Part shown: positions 18,917-28,786 of the stretch, in pieces
Numbering within the stretch: the first letter of the stretch is position 1
Layout: each line of letters starts with the position of its first letter
Assembly (NCBI GenBank): GCA_965204545.1
Contig: CBDBFA010000001.1
Coordinates: 202,361-266,360, forward strand
DNA length: 64,000 nucleotides
Source: JAABVD01 sp965204545
GTDB lineage: Bacteria; Verrucomicrobiota; Verrucomicrobiia; Opitutales; UBA2995
Direction of reading: 5' to 3'
Position numbers and translations under genes: made by a program
Notes under the pieces: generated by a model
Told to the model about the DNA's origin: nothing
What the model saw: the letters and a program-made list of their open reading frames with translations, nothing else
Database searches by the model: none

Positions 18917-20227
18917 GTGGTAAGAACGGCTACAATCTGGATCCTGATCGCTCTCTCGGCCTATCAGTATTTCAAAGCAGGTTCGTATCTGGGAAATGAA
19001 TACCCCCGAAAGCCAATAAGGGTCGTGGTTCCCTTTCAACCGGGGGGAGCGTCAGATACATTCGTCAGGATTGTCCAAAAAGCGATAAACGACAACGAAC
19101 TGATGCCTCAGTCCTTGGTGGTAGTCAACAAGCCTGGAGGAGGAACTTCCATTGGCAGCGGTTTTGTCAAAAATGCGCGAGCCGACGGTTACACCATTCT
19201 CTGTTTGCATGAAGCCCTGATGGTGGCGAAGTCAACGGGACAGTCCCCCAATGGTCCGGATGACTTTGAGCCGATTGCAGCTACCGGAGAGTTCGGAATA
19301 GTCGTCCTGGTGTCGGAAGACTCCCCCTACCAATCGCTGGGAAAACTCATGCAAGCGGCCAAGGAGCAGCCTGGGAGCATAATATTTGGCGCGAATCTGA
19401 ACACACCGGCTCATTTTGCCGCGATCATGCTTGAAAAGACGGTTCCAGGAGCTGCTTTCCGTTTTGTCGCAACCGGAGGCGGAGCCCATCGTTTGGCAGG
19501 TGTAATGGGCGGTCATCTGGATGTCATCATCCTGTCGGTTGGAGAATACCTGCGTTTTCATCAACATGGATTGAAGGCGATCGCCTACCTCGGCAAAGAA
19601 CGCCTAGAAGCCATAGCGAATATTCCAACCGGTGAAGAACTGGGTTTTCCGGTCTACGGCGGCAACCTCCATTACTGGTGGTTTCCGGAAGGAACGGATA
19701 CGACCATGGTAAATTATTTTGCGGAGATGCTCGAAAAGGTCATGCAAACGGATTACCTGGTAGAGCGGACTCGGGAGTTGCAGATTCTACCTCGAATCAT
19801 CCGCGGAGACGAGTTGGCAGACCGCATTCAGGTCCGCATGAAGGCCTATGACCGCATCAAACCCGAAAGCCAGGTAGAGTTGCCTGACTTCGAATCCTGG
19901 ACGCTCTTTTTCGTTCTGGTATTCAGCGTGGCGCTACTGGTGAAATACACCTTCTACCGCAAGTCGGTCATGCAAAAATCCGAGGGGGAAGGCCTCCGTT
20001 ACGATTTGGCATTTGCAACCTTGGCAATGACTGTGGCCTATTTGTTGTTGATGGGACTGGGTCTGCTTTCCTTCGTTTGGGCGACCATCATCTATGTGCT
20101 GGTTGTCGGACTCTTTTTGAGGAAATTCAAAATCCGCAAATGCCGTTCTGTTCTGGAAGTAGCGCTTCTGATGTCGTTCGGTCTGCATTTCATATTCACC
20201 CAACTTTTTACCATCGATTTGCCCTGA
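18917..20227 (+). CDS. Fused TctC (solute-binding) and TctB (small membrane) subunit of a TTT transporter
   Basis: The first 320 residues are a TctC/Bug-type binding protein: PRKPIRVVVPFQPGGASDTF, VVVNKPGGGTSIGSG, GYTILCLHE and the FRFVATGGGAHRLAGVMGG block. An N-terminal hydrophobic segment acts as signal or anchor. Residues from about 328 to 436 contain four hydrophobic helices (LFFVLVFSVALLVKY, ATLAMTVAYLLLMGLGLLSF, WATIIYVLVVGLFL, LLMSFGLHFIFTQLF), the profile of TctB/DUF1468, normally a separate 140-180-residue protein. No separate tctB is present between it and tctA, three bases downstream. The frame opens with GTG at 18917. The fusion would tether the binding protein to the membrane. 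The substrate is probably a carboxylate such as a sugar acid. Confidence 0.85.
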   Translation: MVRTATIWILIALSAYQYFKAGSYLGNEYPRKPIRVVVPFQPGGASDTFVRIVQKAINDNELMPQSLVVVNKPGGGTSIGSGFVKNARADGYTILCLHEALMVAKSTGQSPNGPDDFEPIAATGEFGIVVLVSEDSPYQSLGKLMQAAKEQPGSIIFGANLNTPAHFAAIMLEKTVPGAAFRFVATGGGAHRLAGVMGGHLDVIILSVGEYLRFHQHGLKAIAYLGKERLEAIANIPTGEELGFPVYGGNLHYWWFPEGTDTTMVNYFAEMLEKVMQTDYLVERTRELQILPRIIRGDELADRIQVRMKAYDRIKPESQVELPDFESWTLFFVLVFSVALLVKYTFYRKSVMQKSEGEGLRYDLAFATLAMTVAYLLLMGLGLLSFVWATIIYVLVVGLFLRKFKIRKCRSVLEVALLMSFGLHFIFTQLFTIDLP

Positions 20228-20230
20228 TTC

Positions 20231-21724
20231 ATGGAGGCCATTCAAACAGCTTCCGCCTATCTTTTCAGTCTACAAGGACTCTTGTTAGTCGTTTTGGGCA
20301 CCGTGTTGGGCATTACCATGGGTGCGATTCCCGGACTGACCGGAGCAATGCTCATCGCGCTTACGTTGCCCCTGACCTTCAATATGGATCCCATCAACGC
20401 ATTCATCCTGCTCATCAGCATGTATGTGGGAGCAATCAGCGGGGGATTGATTACGGCAACTCTTCTGCGCATGCCGGGCACGCCCGCTTCGATCATGACC
20501 ACGCTGGATGGTTACCCAATGGCCAAAAGTGGCCGTCCGGATCGGGCGTTGGGACTCGGTATAACGGCCTCCTTCGTCGGGGGATGCATTTCCTGGGTGT
20601 TTCTCATCTCCCTTTCCGGACCCTTAGCACATTACTCTACCAAGCTGGGCCCATTTGATTTCTTCTCTCTGGTCCTGCTGGCCTTGGTGCTTATAGCCTC
20701 AATCGGCGGCAAATCCATGAGCCGCGCTTTTCTATCGGCCTCGCTTGGAGTTCTCGCTTCCCTGCCGGGCATCGACAAGGCCACCGGCAACCTCCGAATG
20801 ACTTTCGGATTCGAGGAACTGAACGCTGGTTTGAAATTACTGCCGGTACTCATCGGCATGTTCGCCATAAGCCAGGTAATTACCGATCTGACCAGGCTCA
20901 ATGAAAAGATTACCGTTATCCCTTTTAAGCGGACCCGGCAAATGTTGTTCAGCCTTAAGGACTGGGGCATCCAGGCCGTGAATTTGCTGCGCTCATCTGC
21001 CATAGGAACCTGGGTTGGAATTTTACCTGGAATTGGCGCCAATATCGGATCCATAACCGCCTACAGTGCGGCAAAGTCCTTTGCCAGCCCCGAGGAGAAA
21101 AAGAAGTTTGGTAAGGGATCCGAAGTGGCCATAGTGGCATCCGAATCGGCCAATAATGCCACTGTCGGCGGGGCATTAATCCCGCTCATCTCCCTGGGTA
21201 TTCCCGGTAGTGTCATAGATGCCATCCTGCTGGGTGGATTGCTCATCCACGGGCTACAGCCCGGTCCATTGTTGTTCGAGCAGAATCCGGACATTGTCTA
21301 CACCATCATGGGGACCATGTTTGTTTCCAATGTGTTCATGTTTCTAGTCATGTTGCTGGCTGTGCGCTACATCGCCCGATTGGCCTTGCTGCCGCGAAAC
21401 CTTCTGATGCCCGTAATTCTCGTCTTTTGCATCATCGGATCCTTTGCCCTTTCCACCCGCATGTTTGACGTGTGGACCATGATACTATTCGGCTTGATAG
21501 GCTTCGGAATGGAAAAAATGAAAATCCCCCTGGCTCCGTTTATAATCGGATTCATCTTGGCTCCGGTAGCTGAAGAAAACCTGCAGATGGGGTTAATGGC
21601 ATCGAACGGGAGTTTTCTGCCGATGATCCAGAGTCCCGTATCCCTGATTTTCGTAATAACCTCCATAGCGCTTCTTGCAATTCCACTGTATAAGCGATTT
21701 CGATACGGGACCAGCAGCGATTGA
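20231..21724 (+). CDS. tctA: TctA large membrane subunit of a tripartite tricarboxylate-type transporter
   Basis: The protein is 497 residues, the normal TctA length. It has the conserved LGITMGAIPGLTGAMLIALT and the internal repeat counterpart GILPGIGANIGSITAYS, plus about 10-12 hydrophobic helices. PGTPASIMTTLDGYPMA matches the family signature. It starts three bases after the TctC-TctB fusion and its stop overlaps the start region of the dehydratase gene, so the three are translated from one message. It is the translocating subunit of a secondary carboxylate importer. A hexuronate or aldonate substrate is inferred from the dehydratase next to it. Confidence 0.93.
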   Translation: MEAIQTASAYLFSLQGLLLVVLGTVLGITMGAIPGLTGAMLIALTLPLTFNMDPINAFILLISMYVGAISGGLITATLLRMPGTPASIMTTLDGYPMAKSGRPDRALGLGITASFVGGCISWVFLISLSGPLAHYSTKLGPFDFFSLVLLALVLIASIGGKSMSRAFLSASLGVLASLPGIDKATGNLRMTFGFEELNAGLKLLPVLIGMFAISQVITDLTRLNEKITVIPFKRTRQMLFSLKDWGIQAVNLLRSSAIGTWVGILPGIGANIGSITAYSAAKSFASPEEKKKFGKGSEVAIVASESANNATVGGALIPLISLGIPGSVIDAILLGGLLIHGLQPGPLLFEQNPDIVYTIMGTMFVSNVFMFLVMLLAVRYIARLALLPRNLLMPVILVFCIIGSFALSTRMFDVWTMILFGLIGFGMEKMKIPLAPFIIGFILAPVAEENLQMGLMASNGSFLPMIQSPVSLIFVITSIALLAIPLYKRFRYGTSSD

Positions 21725-21726
21725 CC

Positions 21727-22962
21727 ATGCCCCATAATTTCATATCCGAAATCACCACCTCCATAAAGGAATTTCCCCTCCAGGGGGGTGACGGAACGGA
21801 CGCGATCCACACAGACCCCGTTTACTCCTATGTAGTCACGCATCTTCACACAGATAAATCGACCAGCGGAACCGGCATAGTGTTTACCATAGGGGCCGGA
21901 AATCGGGAAATCAGCTCGTTGATCGAAGGCTTGGCCAGCCCCCTGTTAGGCTGCGAAATTGAAGAACTCATGTCGCGTTTCGGGGAAGTATTCAGGCACC
22001 TTGCCGACCATCCCCGCTACCGTTGGCTGGGTCCTCACAAAGGGATGATTCACCTGGCCCTGGCCAGCATCACCAACGCTTGCTACGACTTGTGGGCAAA
22101 GGCGCGAGAGGTTCCATTGTGGAAACTATTGATCGATTTAACGCCCGAGGAAGTGGTCGATACGCTGGATCTGAGTTACCTTGAAGAGGTACTTACCCGG
22201 GAACAGGCTATTGGCATTTTATCCGAAAATCAGTCCAGCAGAGCGAAGCGCAGCGGAATTCTCCAGACGGGTTATCCTGGTTACGACACCTCCATCGGCT
22301 GGCTCAACTATTCAGACGACCAGGTTAAGGCCAAGGTAAGGAAAGCGGTCGAATCAGGATTTGATGCCATGAAATTAAAAGTTGGATCCCCTGAAACCGA
22401 GCGTGATGTTCGACGAGCCTACCTGGTGCGCGAAGCTGCCGGAGACGAAGCCCGGGTGATGCTGGACGTCAACCAAAACTGGTCCCTGCCAGAAGCAATC
22501 CATAGGGTGAAAGCGTTGTCCGGAATGTCTCCTTTCTGGATTGAGGAACCGACTCAACCCGACGACGTCTTGGGACACCAGGCCTTGGCAAAGGAGATTG
22601 CCCCTATCCATATCGCTTTGGGAGAACACGTTTCAAATCGGGTTTTATTCAAAAATTTCATGCAGGCAAATGCGGTGCGTTACGTGCAGGTTGACTGTAC
22701 CCGAGTCGGGGGAATCAGTGAATTCATTACGGTAAGCCTGCTGGCTCGGAAATTCAAATTACCGGTGGTTCCGCATGTCGGAGATATGGGACAGATTCAT
22801 CAGCATCTGGCGCTGTTCAACCATATGGCAATGGGTCACGAAGCCCTCTTTCTTGAACATATACCGCACTTGAGGGATTACTTTCTCCATCCGGCCAAAG
22901 TTTCGAGTGGCACTTATGCGACACCCCAGGAACCCGGCAGCAGTTCAGATTTCATCGAGTAA
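21727..22962 (+). CDS. Enolase-superfamily sugar-acid dehydratase, L-fuconate dehydratase-like
   Basis: The 411-residue protein follows the L-fuconate dehydratase pattern: TGYPGYDTSIGWLNYSDD before the barrel, the KLKVG base (Lys218), metal ligands Asp247 (MLDVNQNW), Glu273 (WIEEPTQPDDVLGHQ) and Glu300 (LGEHVSNRV), then RVGG and the histidine in VPHVGDMGQ. These dehydrate sugar acids to 2-keto-3-deoxy acids in the cytoplasm. ATG 21727 is chosen over TTG 21721; it follows the tctA stop by two bases. Its place at the end of a TonB receptor/TTT operon suggests the imported solute is an aldonate or uronate-derived acid. The exact substrate (L-fuconate or a relative) cannot be fixed from motifs. 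Confidence 0.87.
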   Translation: MPHNFISEITTSIKEFPLQGGDGTDAIHTDPVYSYVVTHLHTDKSTSGTGIVFTIGAGNREISSLIEGLASPLLGCEIEELMSRFGEVFRHLADHPRYRWLGPHKGMIHLALASITNACYDLWAKAREVPLWKLLIDLTPEEVVDTLDLSYLEEVLTREQAIGILSENQSSRAKRSGILQTGYPGYDTSIGWLNYSDDQVKAKVRKAVESGFDAMKLKVGSPETERDVRRAYLVREAAGDEARVMLDVNQNWSLPEAIHRVKALSGMSPFWIEEPTQPDDVLGHQALAKEIAPIHIALGEHVSNRVLFKNFMQANAVRYVQVDCTRVGGISEFITVSLLARKFKLPVVPHVGDMGQIHQHLALFNHMAMGHEALFLEHIPHLRDYFLHPAKVSSGTYATPQEPGSSSDFIE

Positions 22963-23078
22963 ACAGCAAAAAACTTCAAAATTTTTCAGAGCCTATCCTA
23001 TCGGTTTCAAGCAACTTGCAGGCTTGTAATTTCCGACCATTCCCCTGATAACCAATCTCCCCACATCAAAACAAGGCC

Positions 23079-24398
23079 ATGTTTATTACTTCCCGAAGAA
23101 ATTTCCTCAAGGTTGCCGGGCTCGGCGCCGCCGCCTCTACCCTACCCGCCTGGTTTGTCGAGGAATGCCGGGCTCAACCCCAATCGGACCCATCCAGGTC
23201 CGCCAATGATCGCCTGGGAATCGCCCTCGTGGGATGTGGCGGGCGCGGTATCGGTGTGACGCGCGGCGCCGCTTCTTACGGTGACGTCGTGGCAGTGTGC
23301 GACGTGGACGACGCCCGGATGGCCAGGGCCAAAGAATTCTGGCCCGCGGCCAGGACCATCAAGGATTTTCGCAAGGTGATGGAATTGGATGAGGTCGACG
23401 CAATCATCTGCGGGACGGTCGATCACTGGCATACCCTCGTTGCATTGGCCGCCATGCGGGCGGGAAAGGACATCTACTGTGAAAAGCCTCTCACATTGTG
23501 TATCGATGAAGGGAAACGTCTCGTGGCCGCCGAAAAAGAGACGGGACGTATTCTGCAAACGGGCAGCCAGCAACGAAGCGACCCACGTTTTCGCCTGGCC
23601 TGTGAATTGGTGCGCAATAACCGGATCGGCGAGCTTAGGGAAATCGACGTCTTTTTGCCGTCCGGCCAACGCAAGGGACCCTTCCAGACTACCCCCGTTC
23701 CAGCCGGATTTGACTGGGACATGTGGCAAGGACAAACCCCCTACGTGGATTATGTGCCGGAACGCACTCATCAGACTTTCCGCTACTGGTGGGAGTACTC
23801 GGGAGGAACCATGACCGATTGGGGCGCGCACCATAACGATATCGCGCTCTGGGCTGCCGGCTTCGAGCGTAGCGGACCCATTTCAGCCAAGGGGAAACCC
23901 CTCATAGACATGATCCCCGGTGGTTTCACTGCCGCCAGCCAGTACGCTCTGGAATACCGTTATTCCAACGGATTGGTGCACCGCTGTCGCAGCACCACGG
24001 CTAACGCCTGGAATGGGAGAGTGGAAAATCGATTCGACCAAAGACACGGCATTCGTTTTCAAGGATCATCCGGCTGGATCTGGGTTACCCGGGGTCAGAT
24101 AGAATCCAGTATTCCCGAAATCCTCACAACCCCTCTTCCATCGAGCGCTGAACGGCTCTATACCAGCAACGATCATATGGGAAATTTCATCGACAGCGTG
24201 CGTTCAAGGAAAGCGCCGGTTTGCCCGGCCGAGATCGGTCATCGCTCGGTTACAGTGTGCCATCTGGGAGTGATCGCGGCGCGGTTGGGCCGCAAGATCA
24301 AGTGGGACCCCGACCGGGAACAGATTATCGGCGATCCCCAAGCCGCCGCTGCTATGACCCGCGAGATGCGCAAACCCTGGGACTACGACATGATTTGA
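23079..24398 (+). CDS. Tat-exported Gfo/Idh/MocA family oxidoreductase
   Basis: The 439-residue protein starts with a twin-arginine signal (SRRNFLKVAGLGAAAS). The Rossmann fold has GIALVGCGGRGIG, followed by CDVDDARMARA, the DAIICGTVDHWHT strand-loop and the EKP motif YCEKPLTL. The C-terminal domain carries GGTMTDWGAHHNDIALWA, typical of the exported PVC-type subgroup. Members oxidise or reduce sugars with NAD(P), or act on glycoside bonds; the reaction here is not established. It follows the dehydratase gene by 116 bp and precedes a cytochrome/DUF1501 pair on the same strand, so it may belong to the same sugar locus. A NAD-dependent enzyme outside the cytoplasm implies a tightly bound cofactor. 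Confidence 0.9.
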   Translation: MFITSRRNFLKVAGLGAAASTLPAWFVEECRAQPQSDPSRSANDRLGIALVGCGGRGIGVTRGAASYGDVVAVCDVDDARMARAKEFWPAARTIKDFRKVMELDEVDAIICGTVDHWHTLVALAAMRAGKDIYCEKPLTLCIDEGKRLVAAEKETGRILQTGSQQRSDPRFRLACELVRNNRIGELREIDVFLPSGQRKGPFQTTPVPAGFDWDMWQGQTPYVDYVPERTHQTFRYWWEYSGGTMTDWGAHHNDIALWAAGFERSGPISAKGKPLIDMIPGGFTAASQYALEYRYSNGLVHRCRSTTANAWNGRVENRFDQRHGIRFQGSSGWIWVTRGQIESSIPEILTTPLPSSAERLYTSNDHMGNFIDSVRSRKAPVCPAEIGHRSVTVCHLGVIAARLGRKIKWDPDREQIIGDPQAAAAMTREMRKPWDYDMI

Positions 24399-24470
24399 GT
24401 AGGGAATTTCTGAAATTCAATAATCCTCGACAATTTGCGGCTGGCCGGATTTATATTTAAGAGGTTTTCC

Positions 24471-27344
24471 ATGTTCCCGCTGGCCAAGAAATATTTATTC
24501 GGCTACCTGTCTGTCGCCCTGGCCGGGTTGGTCAACACCGATTTGGTACTTCCGGCTTCGGACGGACTGGAACATTTTGAAAAGAAGATCAGGCCGCTGC
24601 TGATGGATCATTGCCTTTCCTGCCATGGGCCGGAACGAAAGGATGGCGGTCTTCGTTTGGATACAAAAATGGGTTGGATGACCGGAGGTGATGCGGGTCC
24701 GGCCATCATCCCGGGCAACGCCAAGGACAGTCCCCTGGTCCGGGCCTTGCGCTTTCAGGAACCCTATCACGGACATCCCGAACACGACCTTTCCGAGGAC
24801 CGGATCATCGACTTGGAATACTGGATCCAATCCGGAGCGCCCGATCCGCGGTCGGGAGCAACCAAACGGCAAGCGCTCCCCAACTACGAAAAAGGCAAGG
24901 ACTTCTGGTCTTTCCAACCCATCGTCAAGCCGGATGTTCCCCGGGCCAAGGACCATGAATGGGCCTACGGGGCCATTGATCAATTCGTACGGGCCGCTCA
25001 GGAAGCAAGAGGACTGACCCCGGTGAGCGATGCGACCAGAACCCAGTTGGTTCGACGCGCCTATTTTGCCTTGATCGGCCTGCCCCCCACCCCGGATCAA
25101 ATTGACGCCTTCGTGGACGACACTCGCCCCGATGCCTTCGAGCGCCTGGTCGATGAACTGCTGGCTTCGCCCCACTACGGGGAACGCTGGGGCCGGCATT
25201 GGTTGGACGTGGCCCGTTTCGCCGAGTCCAGCGGGGGTGGGCGCACCCTGCTTTTCAAGGACGCCTGGCGATACCGCGACTATGTAATCGAAGCCTTCAA
25301 CGCCGACGTGCCCTACGACCGGATGGTGCGCGAACAAATTGCAGGCGACCTGCTTCCTTACGATTCCCCGGCTCAACGTGGCCGGCAATTGACCGCAACC
25401 GCTTTCCTGGCCCTTGGGCCCACCAACTACGAACTGCAGGACAAGCAACTCCTGCGCTACGACGTAATCGACGAGCAGATCGACACCTTGGGTAAAGCGT
25501 TTCTAGGAATGCCCCTTGGTTGCGCCCGCTGTCACGACCACAAGTTCGATCCAGTTCCAACCGCCGATTATTATGCCATGGCGGGAATTTTCAAAAGCAC
25601 CCGCACCCTTTTGGACTATACCGCCAACGTAGCTCGCTGGGTGGATACTCCCTTACCTCTCGAAGGTTCGGAGGCGGAGGAAATGGCCAAGGTCGAAACC
25701 AGGTCGGCGGCGCTCAAACCCCGATTACAATTAAAAAAAGCGGAACTGAGCCTGCTAACGCAAAAGGACGTCAAGCCCCCTCAATCGGGACTACCCAGCT
25801 CGATTTCGAAATTTCCCGGTCTTCTCGTAGATGAACGAGCCGCCGCAACAAAGGGCCAATGGATGTTTTCCCAATACTCGCAAAACTACCTTAACGACGG
25901 TTATTACCACGATGGAAATGAACTTAAGGGGGAAAAGTCCCTCACTTTCAAAACCACCCTTCCTCTGAATGGACGCTACGAAGTGCGCCTGGCCTACGCC
26001 GAGGCCAAAAACCGTTCCACCCGCACACCGGTGACCATCGGTCATCTTGATGGCGAAACCGTAGTGCTGGTGAACCAGCAAAAGGCGCCTCCCCTCGAAG
26101 GAAGGTTTTACTCACTTGGCACGTTCAACTTCGCAAGGAATGGTGAATATTTCCTACGAATTTCCACCGGGAATACCGATGGTCACGTCGTAGCAGATGC
26201 GGTGCAATGGTTGCTGGTCGAGGACGAGGAAACCGCTACCAGCCCCGAACGCGTGGCTTATGTCGCCGCCTTGAAAAAGGAAATCAAGGGTTTGGAAAAA
26301 AAGCTGAAACCTTTGACTGCCAAACTCGAATCCCGCCCCTTGGCCATGACGGTAAAGGAAGACCCCGAACCGAGCGACTCAGCCGTCCGCATTCGCGGAA
26401 TGGAAAGCCGCAAAGGGGAGATCGTTCCCAGGGGATTCATCCAGGTTGCGACTTTGGGTGATACCCCAACCATTCCGGAAGATGAAAGCGGCCGCCTGCA
26501 ATTAGCGGAATGGATCGTCAGCCCGGACAATCCATTGGCCTCCAGGGTAATGGCCAACCGGATTTGGAACTGGCTGTTCGGAACCGGCATCGTGCGCAGT
26601 GTGGACAATCTGGGGACCACCGGCGAACTGCCCTCACATCCCGAGTTACTGGATTACCTCGCCATTCGATTGCAAGAGCTCGACTGGTCCATCAAGGCCA
26701 TGGTCAAGGAAATCCTGCTTTCCCGCACTTGGCAACTGTCCTCCCAAGTCGGTCCCAAGGCGGAAATTTCGGATCCGGATAACCGCCTGCTTACTAATTA
26801 CCCCCTTCGCAGGCTGGATGCCGAGCAATTACGCGACGCCATCCTGGCCGTGAACGGCGAACTCGATCTGACGCTCTACGGACCCAACATCGAAGGAGCC
26901 GACGCCATCGACGCCAATAGCACCGGCGCCCAACAGATCGAGTACAATTATGTTTTCAAAGACAAGCGACGCAGCGTTTACACCCCCGCCTTCCGGGTTA
27001 AACGCCATGAACTGTTCGAGCTCTTTGATTTCGGCAATGTCAATTTCACCATGGGCCAGCGCAACGTCAGCACTGTGGCGCTACAGGCGCTATACATGCT
27101 GAATAATCCCTTCCTGCTCGAACAATCGCAACGCGCTGCTGAACGGCTCCTTGCAGAGGTGAAAGACCCGGAGGAACGCATCGACCTCGCTTTTCGCAGA
27201 ACCTTGGGACGGCTTCCCTCCGGAGAGGAGCGCTCCCTGATCGATGGCTTTTTTAAGGATGGACAATCGGCCGATGTTGTGGATGAATGGGCTCTGCTAT
27301 TCCAATCGCTCTTTGGCTCGATCGATTTCAGGTATATTAACTGA
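24471..27344 (+). CDS. Planctomycete-type cytochrome/DUF1549/DUF1553 protein with a golvesin-like insert
   Basis: The start is ATG 24471, after an AAGAGG Shine-Dalgarno at 24459-24464. The 957-residue protein has a signal peptide (YLSVALAGLVNTD), a PSCyt1 domain with the haem motif CLSCHG, then DUF1549 (RRAYFALIGLPPTPDQ, HYGERWGRHWLDVARF) ending with CARCHDHKFDPV. Between DUF1549 and DUF1553 sits an insert of about 130 residues (FSQYSQNYLNDGYYHDGN to YFLRISTGNTDGHVVADAV), which resembles the golvesin/xanthan-lyase carbohydrate-binding type. DUF1553 follows (NRIWNWLFGTGIVRSVDN, YPLRRLDAEQLRDAIL). The DUF1501 gene starts two bases downstream, so they form one operon. A glycan-directed oxidoreductase role is inference. 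Confidence 0.88.
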   Translation: MFPLAKKYLFGYLSVALAGLVNTDLVLPASDGLEHFEKKIRPLLMDHCLSCHGPERKDGGLRLDTKMGWMTGGDAGPAIIPGNAKDSPLVRALRFQEPYHGHPEHDLSEDRIIDLEYWIQSGAPDPRSGATKRQALPNYEKGKDFWSFQPIVKPDVPRAKDHEWAYGAIDQFVRAAQEARGLTPVSDATRTQLVRRAYFALIGLPPTPDQIDAFVDDTRPDAFERLVDELLASPHYGERWGRHWLDVARFAESSGGGRTLLFKDAWRYRDYVIEAFNADVPYDRMVREQIAGDLLPYDSPAQRGRQLTATAFLALGPTNYELQDKQLLRYDVIDEQIDTLGKAFLGMPLGCARCHDHKFDPVPTADYYAMAGIFKSTRTLLDYTANVARWVDTPLPLEGSEAEEMAKVETRSAALKPRLQLKKAELSLLTQKDVKPPQSGLPSSISKFPGLLVDERAAATKGQWMFSQYSQNYLNDGYYHDGNELKGEKSLTFKTTLPLNGRYEVRLAYAEAKNRSTRTPVTIGHLDGETVVLVNQQKAPPLEGRFYSLGTFNFARNGEYFLRISTGNTDGHVVADAVQWLLVEDEETATSPERVAYVAALKKEIKGLEKKLKPLTAKLESRPLAMTVKEDPEPSDSAVRIRGMESRKGEIVPRGFIQVATLGDTPTIPEDESGRLQLAEWIVSPDNPLASRVMANRIWNWLFGTGIVRSVDNLGTTGELPSHPELLDYLAIRLQELDWSIKAMVKEILLSRTWQLSSQVGPKAEISDPDNRLLTNYPLRRLDAEQLRDAILAVNGELDLTLYGPNIEGADAIDANSTGAQQIEYNYVFKDKRRSVYTPAFRVKRHELFELFDFGNVNFTMGQRNVSTVALQALYMLNNPFLLEQSQRAAERLLAEVKDPEERIDLAFRRTLGRLPSGEERSLIDGFFKDGQSADVVDEWALLFQSLFGSIDFRYIN

Positions 27345-27346
27345 CC

Positions 27347-28786
27347 ATGAAGGAAGCCCCGCCAGCATGTGCCATTTCCCGTAGGGATGCTCTGCGCAAT
27401 ATCGCCTGCGGCTTTGGTTACATGGCAGCGGCCGGGATGGCCTCGCGAGAGGCCATGGCAAATTCCATAACCAACCAACGGTCACTTCAAGTCCCCCATA
27501 TCGTGCCCCGGGCCAAACGGGTCATATTCCTTTTCATGGCTGGCGGGGTGAGCCAGGTCGACAGTTACGACTACAAGCCGCTGCTCTACAGACGCAACGG
27601 CGAGATGCTGGACTTTACCGATCAGCGCATTCTGGCCAAAACGGGCATGGGCTCCAACCAGCGGGTTATGAAACCCCTCTGGGAGTTCAAACAGCGGGGA
27701 CAAAACGGCGCCTGGGTTTCCGAGCTGTTTCCCCACATGGCCAAACATACCGACGATTATTGCATTATCCGTTCCATGGCCACGGAAGGGGTTGCCCATG
27801 GTCCTGCCACCCTCTTTCTCCACACCGGTTCCACCAACCTCATTCGCCCTTCCATGGGGGCCTGGGTCAATTACGGCCTGGGCACGGAAAACCGGGATCT
27901 GCCCGGGTTTGTAAGCTTGAGCCCGTCCATGAGCAACGGTGGCCCTCGCAACTACGGCAACGCCTTTCTGCCCCCCACTTACCAAGGCACCCCCGTCGGC
28001 CGTGCCGGCATGAAGGCCACCGAGATCAAAATCAATAATTTGCAGAACCCGGAGCGCTCTCCTCAACGGAAAAAGCGCCAGTTCGACCTGCTCCAGGCCA
28101 TGAACCACGAGCAGTGTCAAAGCTTGCCCCACAATTCCGAACTGGAAGCGGTCATCAACTCCTACGAACTGGCTTGGCGCATGCAGGCCAATGCCCCGGA
28201 AGTGATGGATATTTCGAACGAATCGGCCGCCACTAAAAAACTTTATGGCATCGACGAGGAGCCCACCGACAACTACGGACGGCAATGCCTCATGGCCCGT
28301 CGCATGGCCGAGGCGGGTGTGCGCTTCATCCAGGTCAACTACTCCGACAATTCCAACAACCCGGCATGGGACCAACACAACGACATGCCCAAGCACAAGG
28401 AACATGCTTTGGCCGTGGATAAACCCATCGCCGGACTGTTGACCGATCTCAAGCAGCGCGGACTACTGGAAGAAACCCTGGTCTGGTGGGGAGGGGAATT
28501 CGGCCGCACCCCCTACGCCCAGAAAAACGGCAACGGCCGCGATCACAACCCCACCGGCTTTACCGTTTGGTTGTCGGGTGGAGGTGTGAGACCCGGGCTC
28601 ATCTATGGGCAAACCGACGAATTCGGTCAGTACGCGGTGGATAAGAGAGTTCACATGCATGACCTCCACGCCACCATCCTGCATTTGCTCGGATTGGATC
28701 ACGAACGGCTGACCTTCCGGCACGAAGGCCGCAATTTCCGCCTGACAGATGTATTCGGCAACGTCGTTCACGATATCATAGCCTAA
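27347..28786 (+). CDS. DUF1501 family exported protein
   Basis: This 479-residue protein has a Tat-like leader (ISRRDALRNIACGFGYMA) and the DUF1501 core: RVIFLFMAGGVSQVDSYDYK, IIRSMATEGVAHGPAT, ETLVWWGGEFGRTPYAQ and GRDHNPTGFTVWLSGGGV with the His/Asp ligand-like residues. It starts two bases after the cytochrome/DUF1553 gene. It is closer in its C-terminus (HMHDLHATILHLLGLDHERL) to the third copy at 44613-46058 than to the first at 5432-6907. The molecular function is unknown; a hydrolase of the alkaline-phosphatase fold is likely from family structure. Confidence 0.9.
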   Translation: MKEAPPACAISRRDALRNIACGFGYMAAAGMASREAMANSITNQRSLQVPHIVPRAKRVIFLFMAGGVSQVDSYDYKPLLYRRNGEMLDFTDQRILAKTGMGSNQRVMKPLWEFKQRGQNGAWVSELFPHMAKHTDDYCIIRSMATEGVAHGPATLFLHTGSTNLIRPSMGAWVNYGLGTENRDLPGFVSLSPSMSNGGPRNYGNAFLPPTYQGTPVGRAGMKATEIKINNLQNPERSPQRKKRQFDLLQAMNHEQCQSLPHNSELEAVINSYELAWRMQANAPEVMDISNESAATKKLYGIDEEPTDNYGRQCLMARRMAEAGVRFIQVNYSDNSNNPAWDQHNDMPKHKEHALAVDKPIAGLLTDLKQRGLLEETLVWWGGEFGRTPYAQKNGNGRDHNPTGFTVWLSGGGVRPGLIYGQTDEFGQYAVDKRVHMHDLHATILHLLGLDHERLTFRHEGRNFRLTDVFGNVVHDIIA

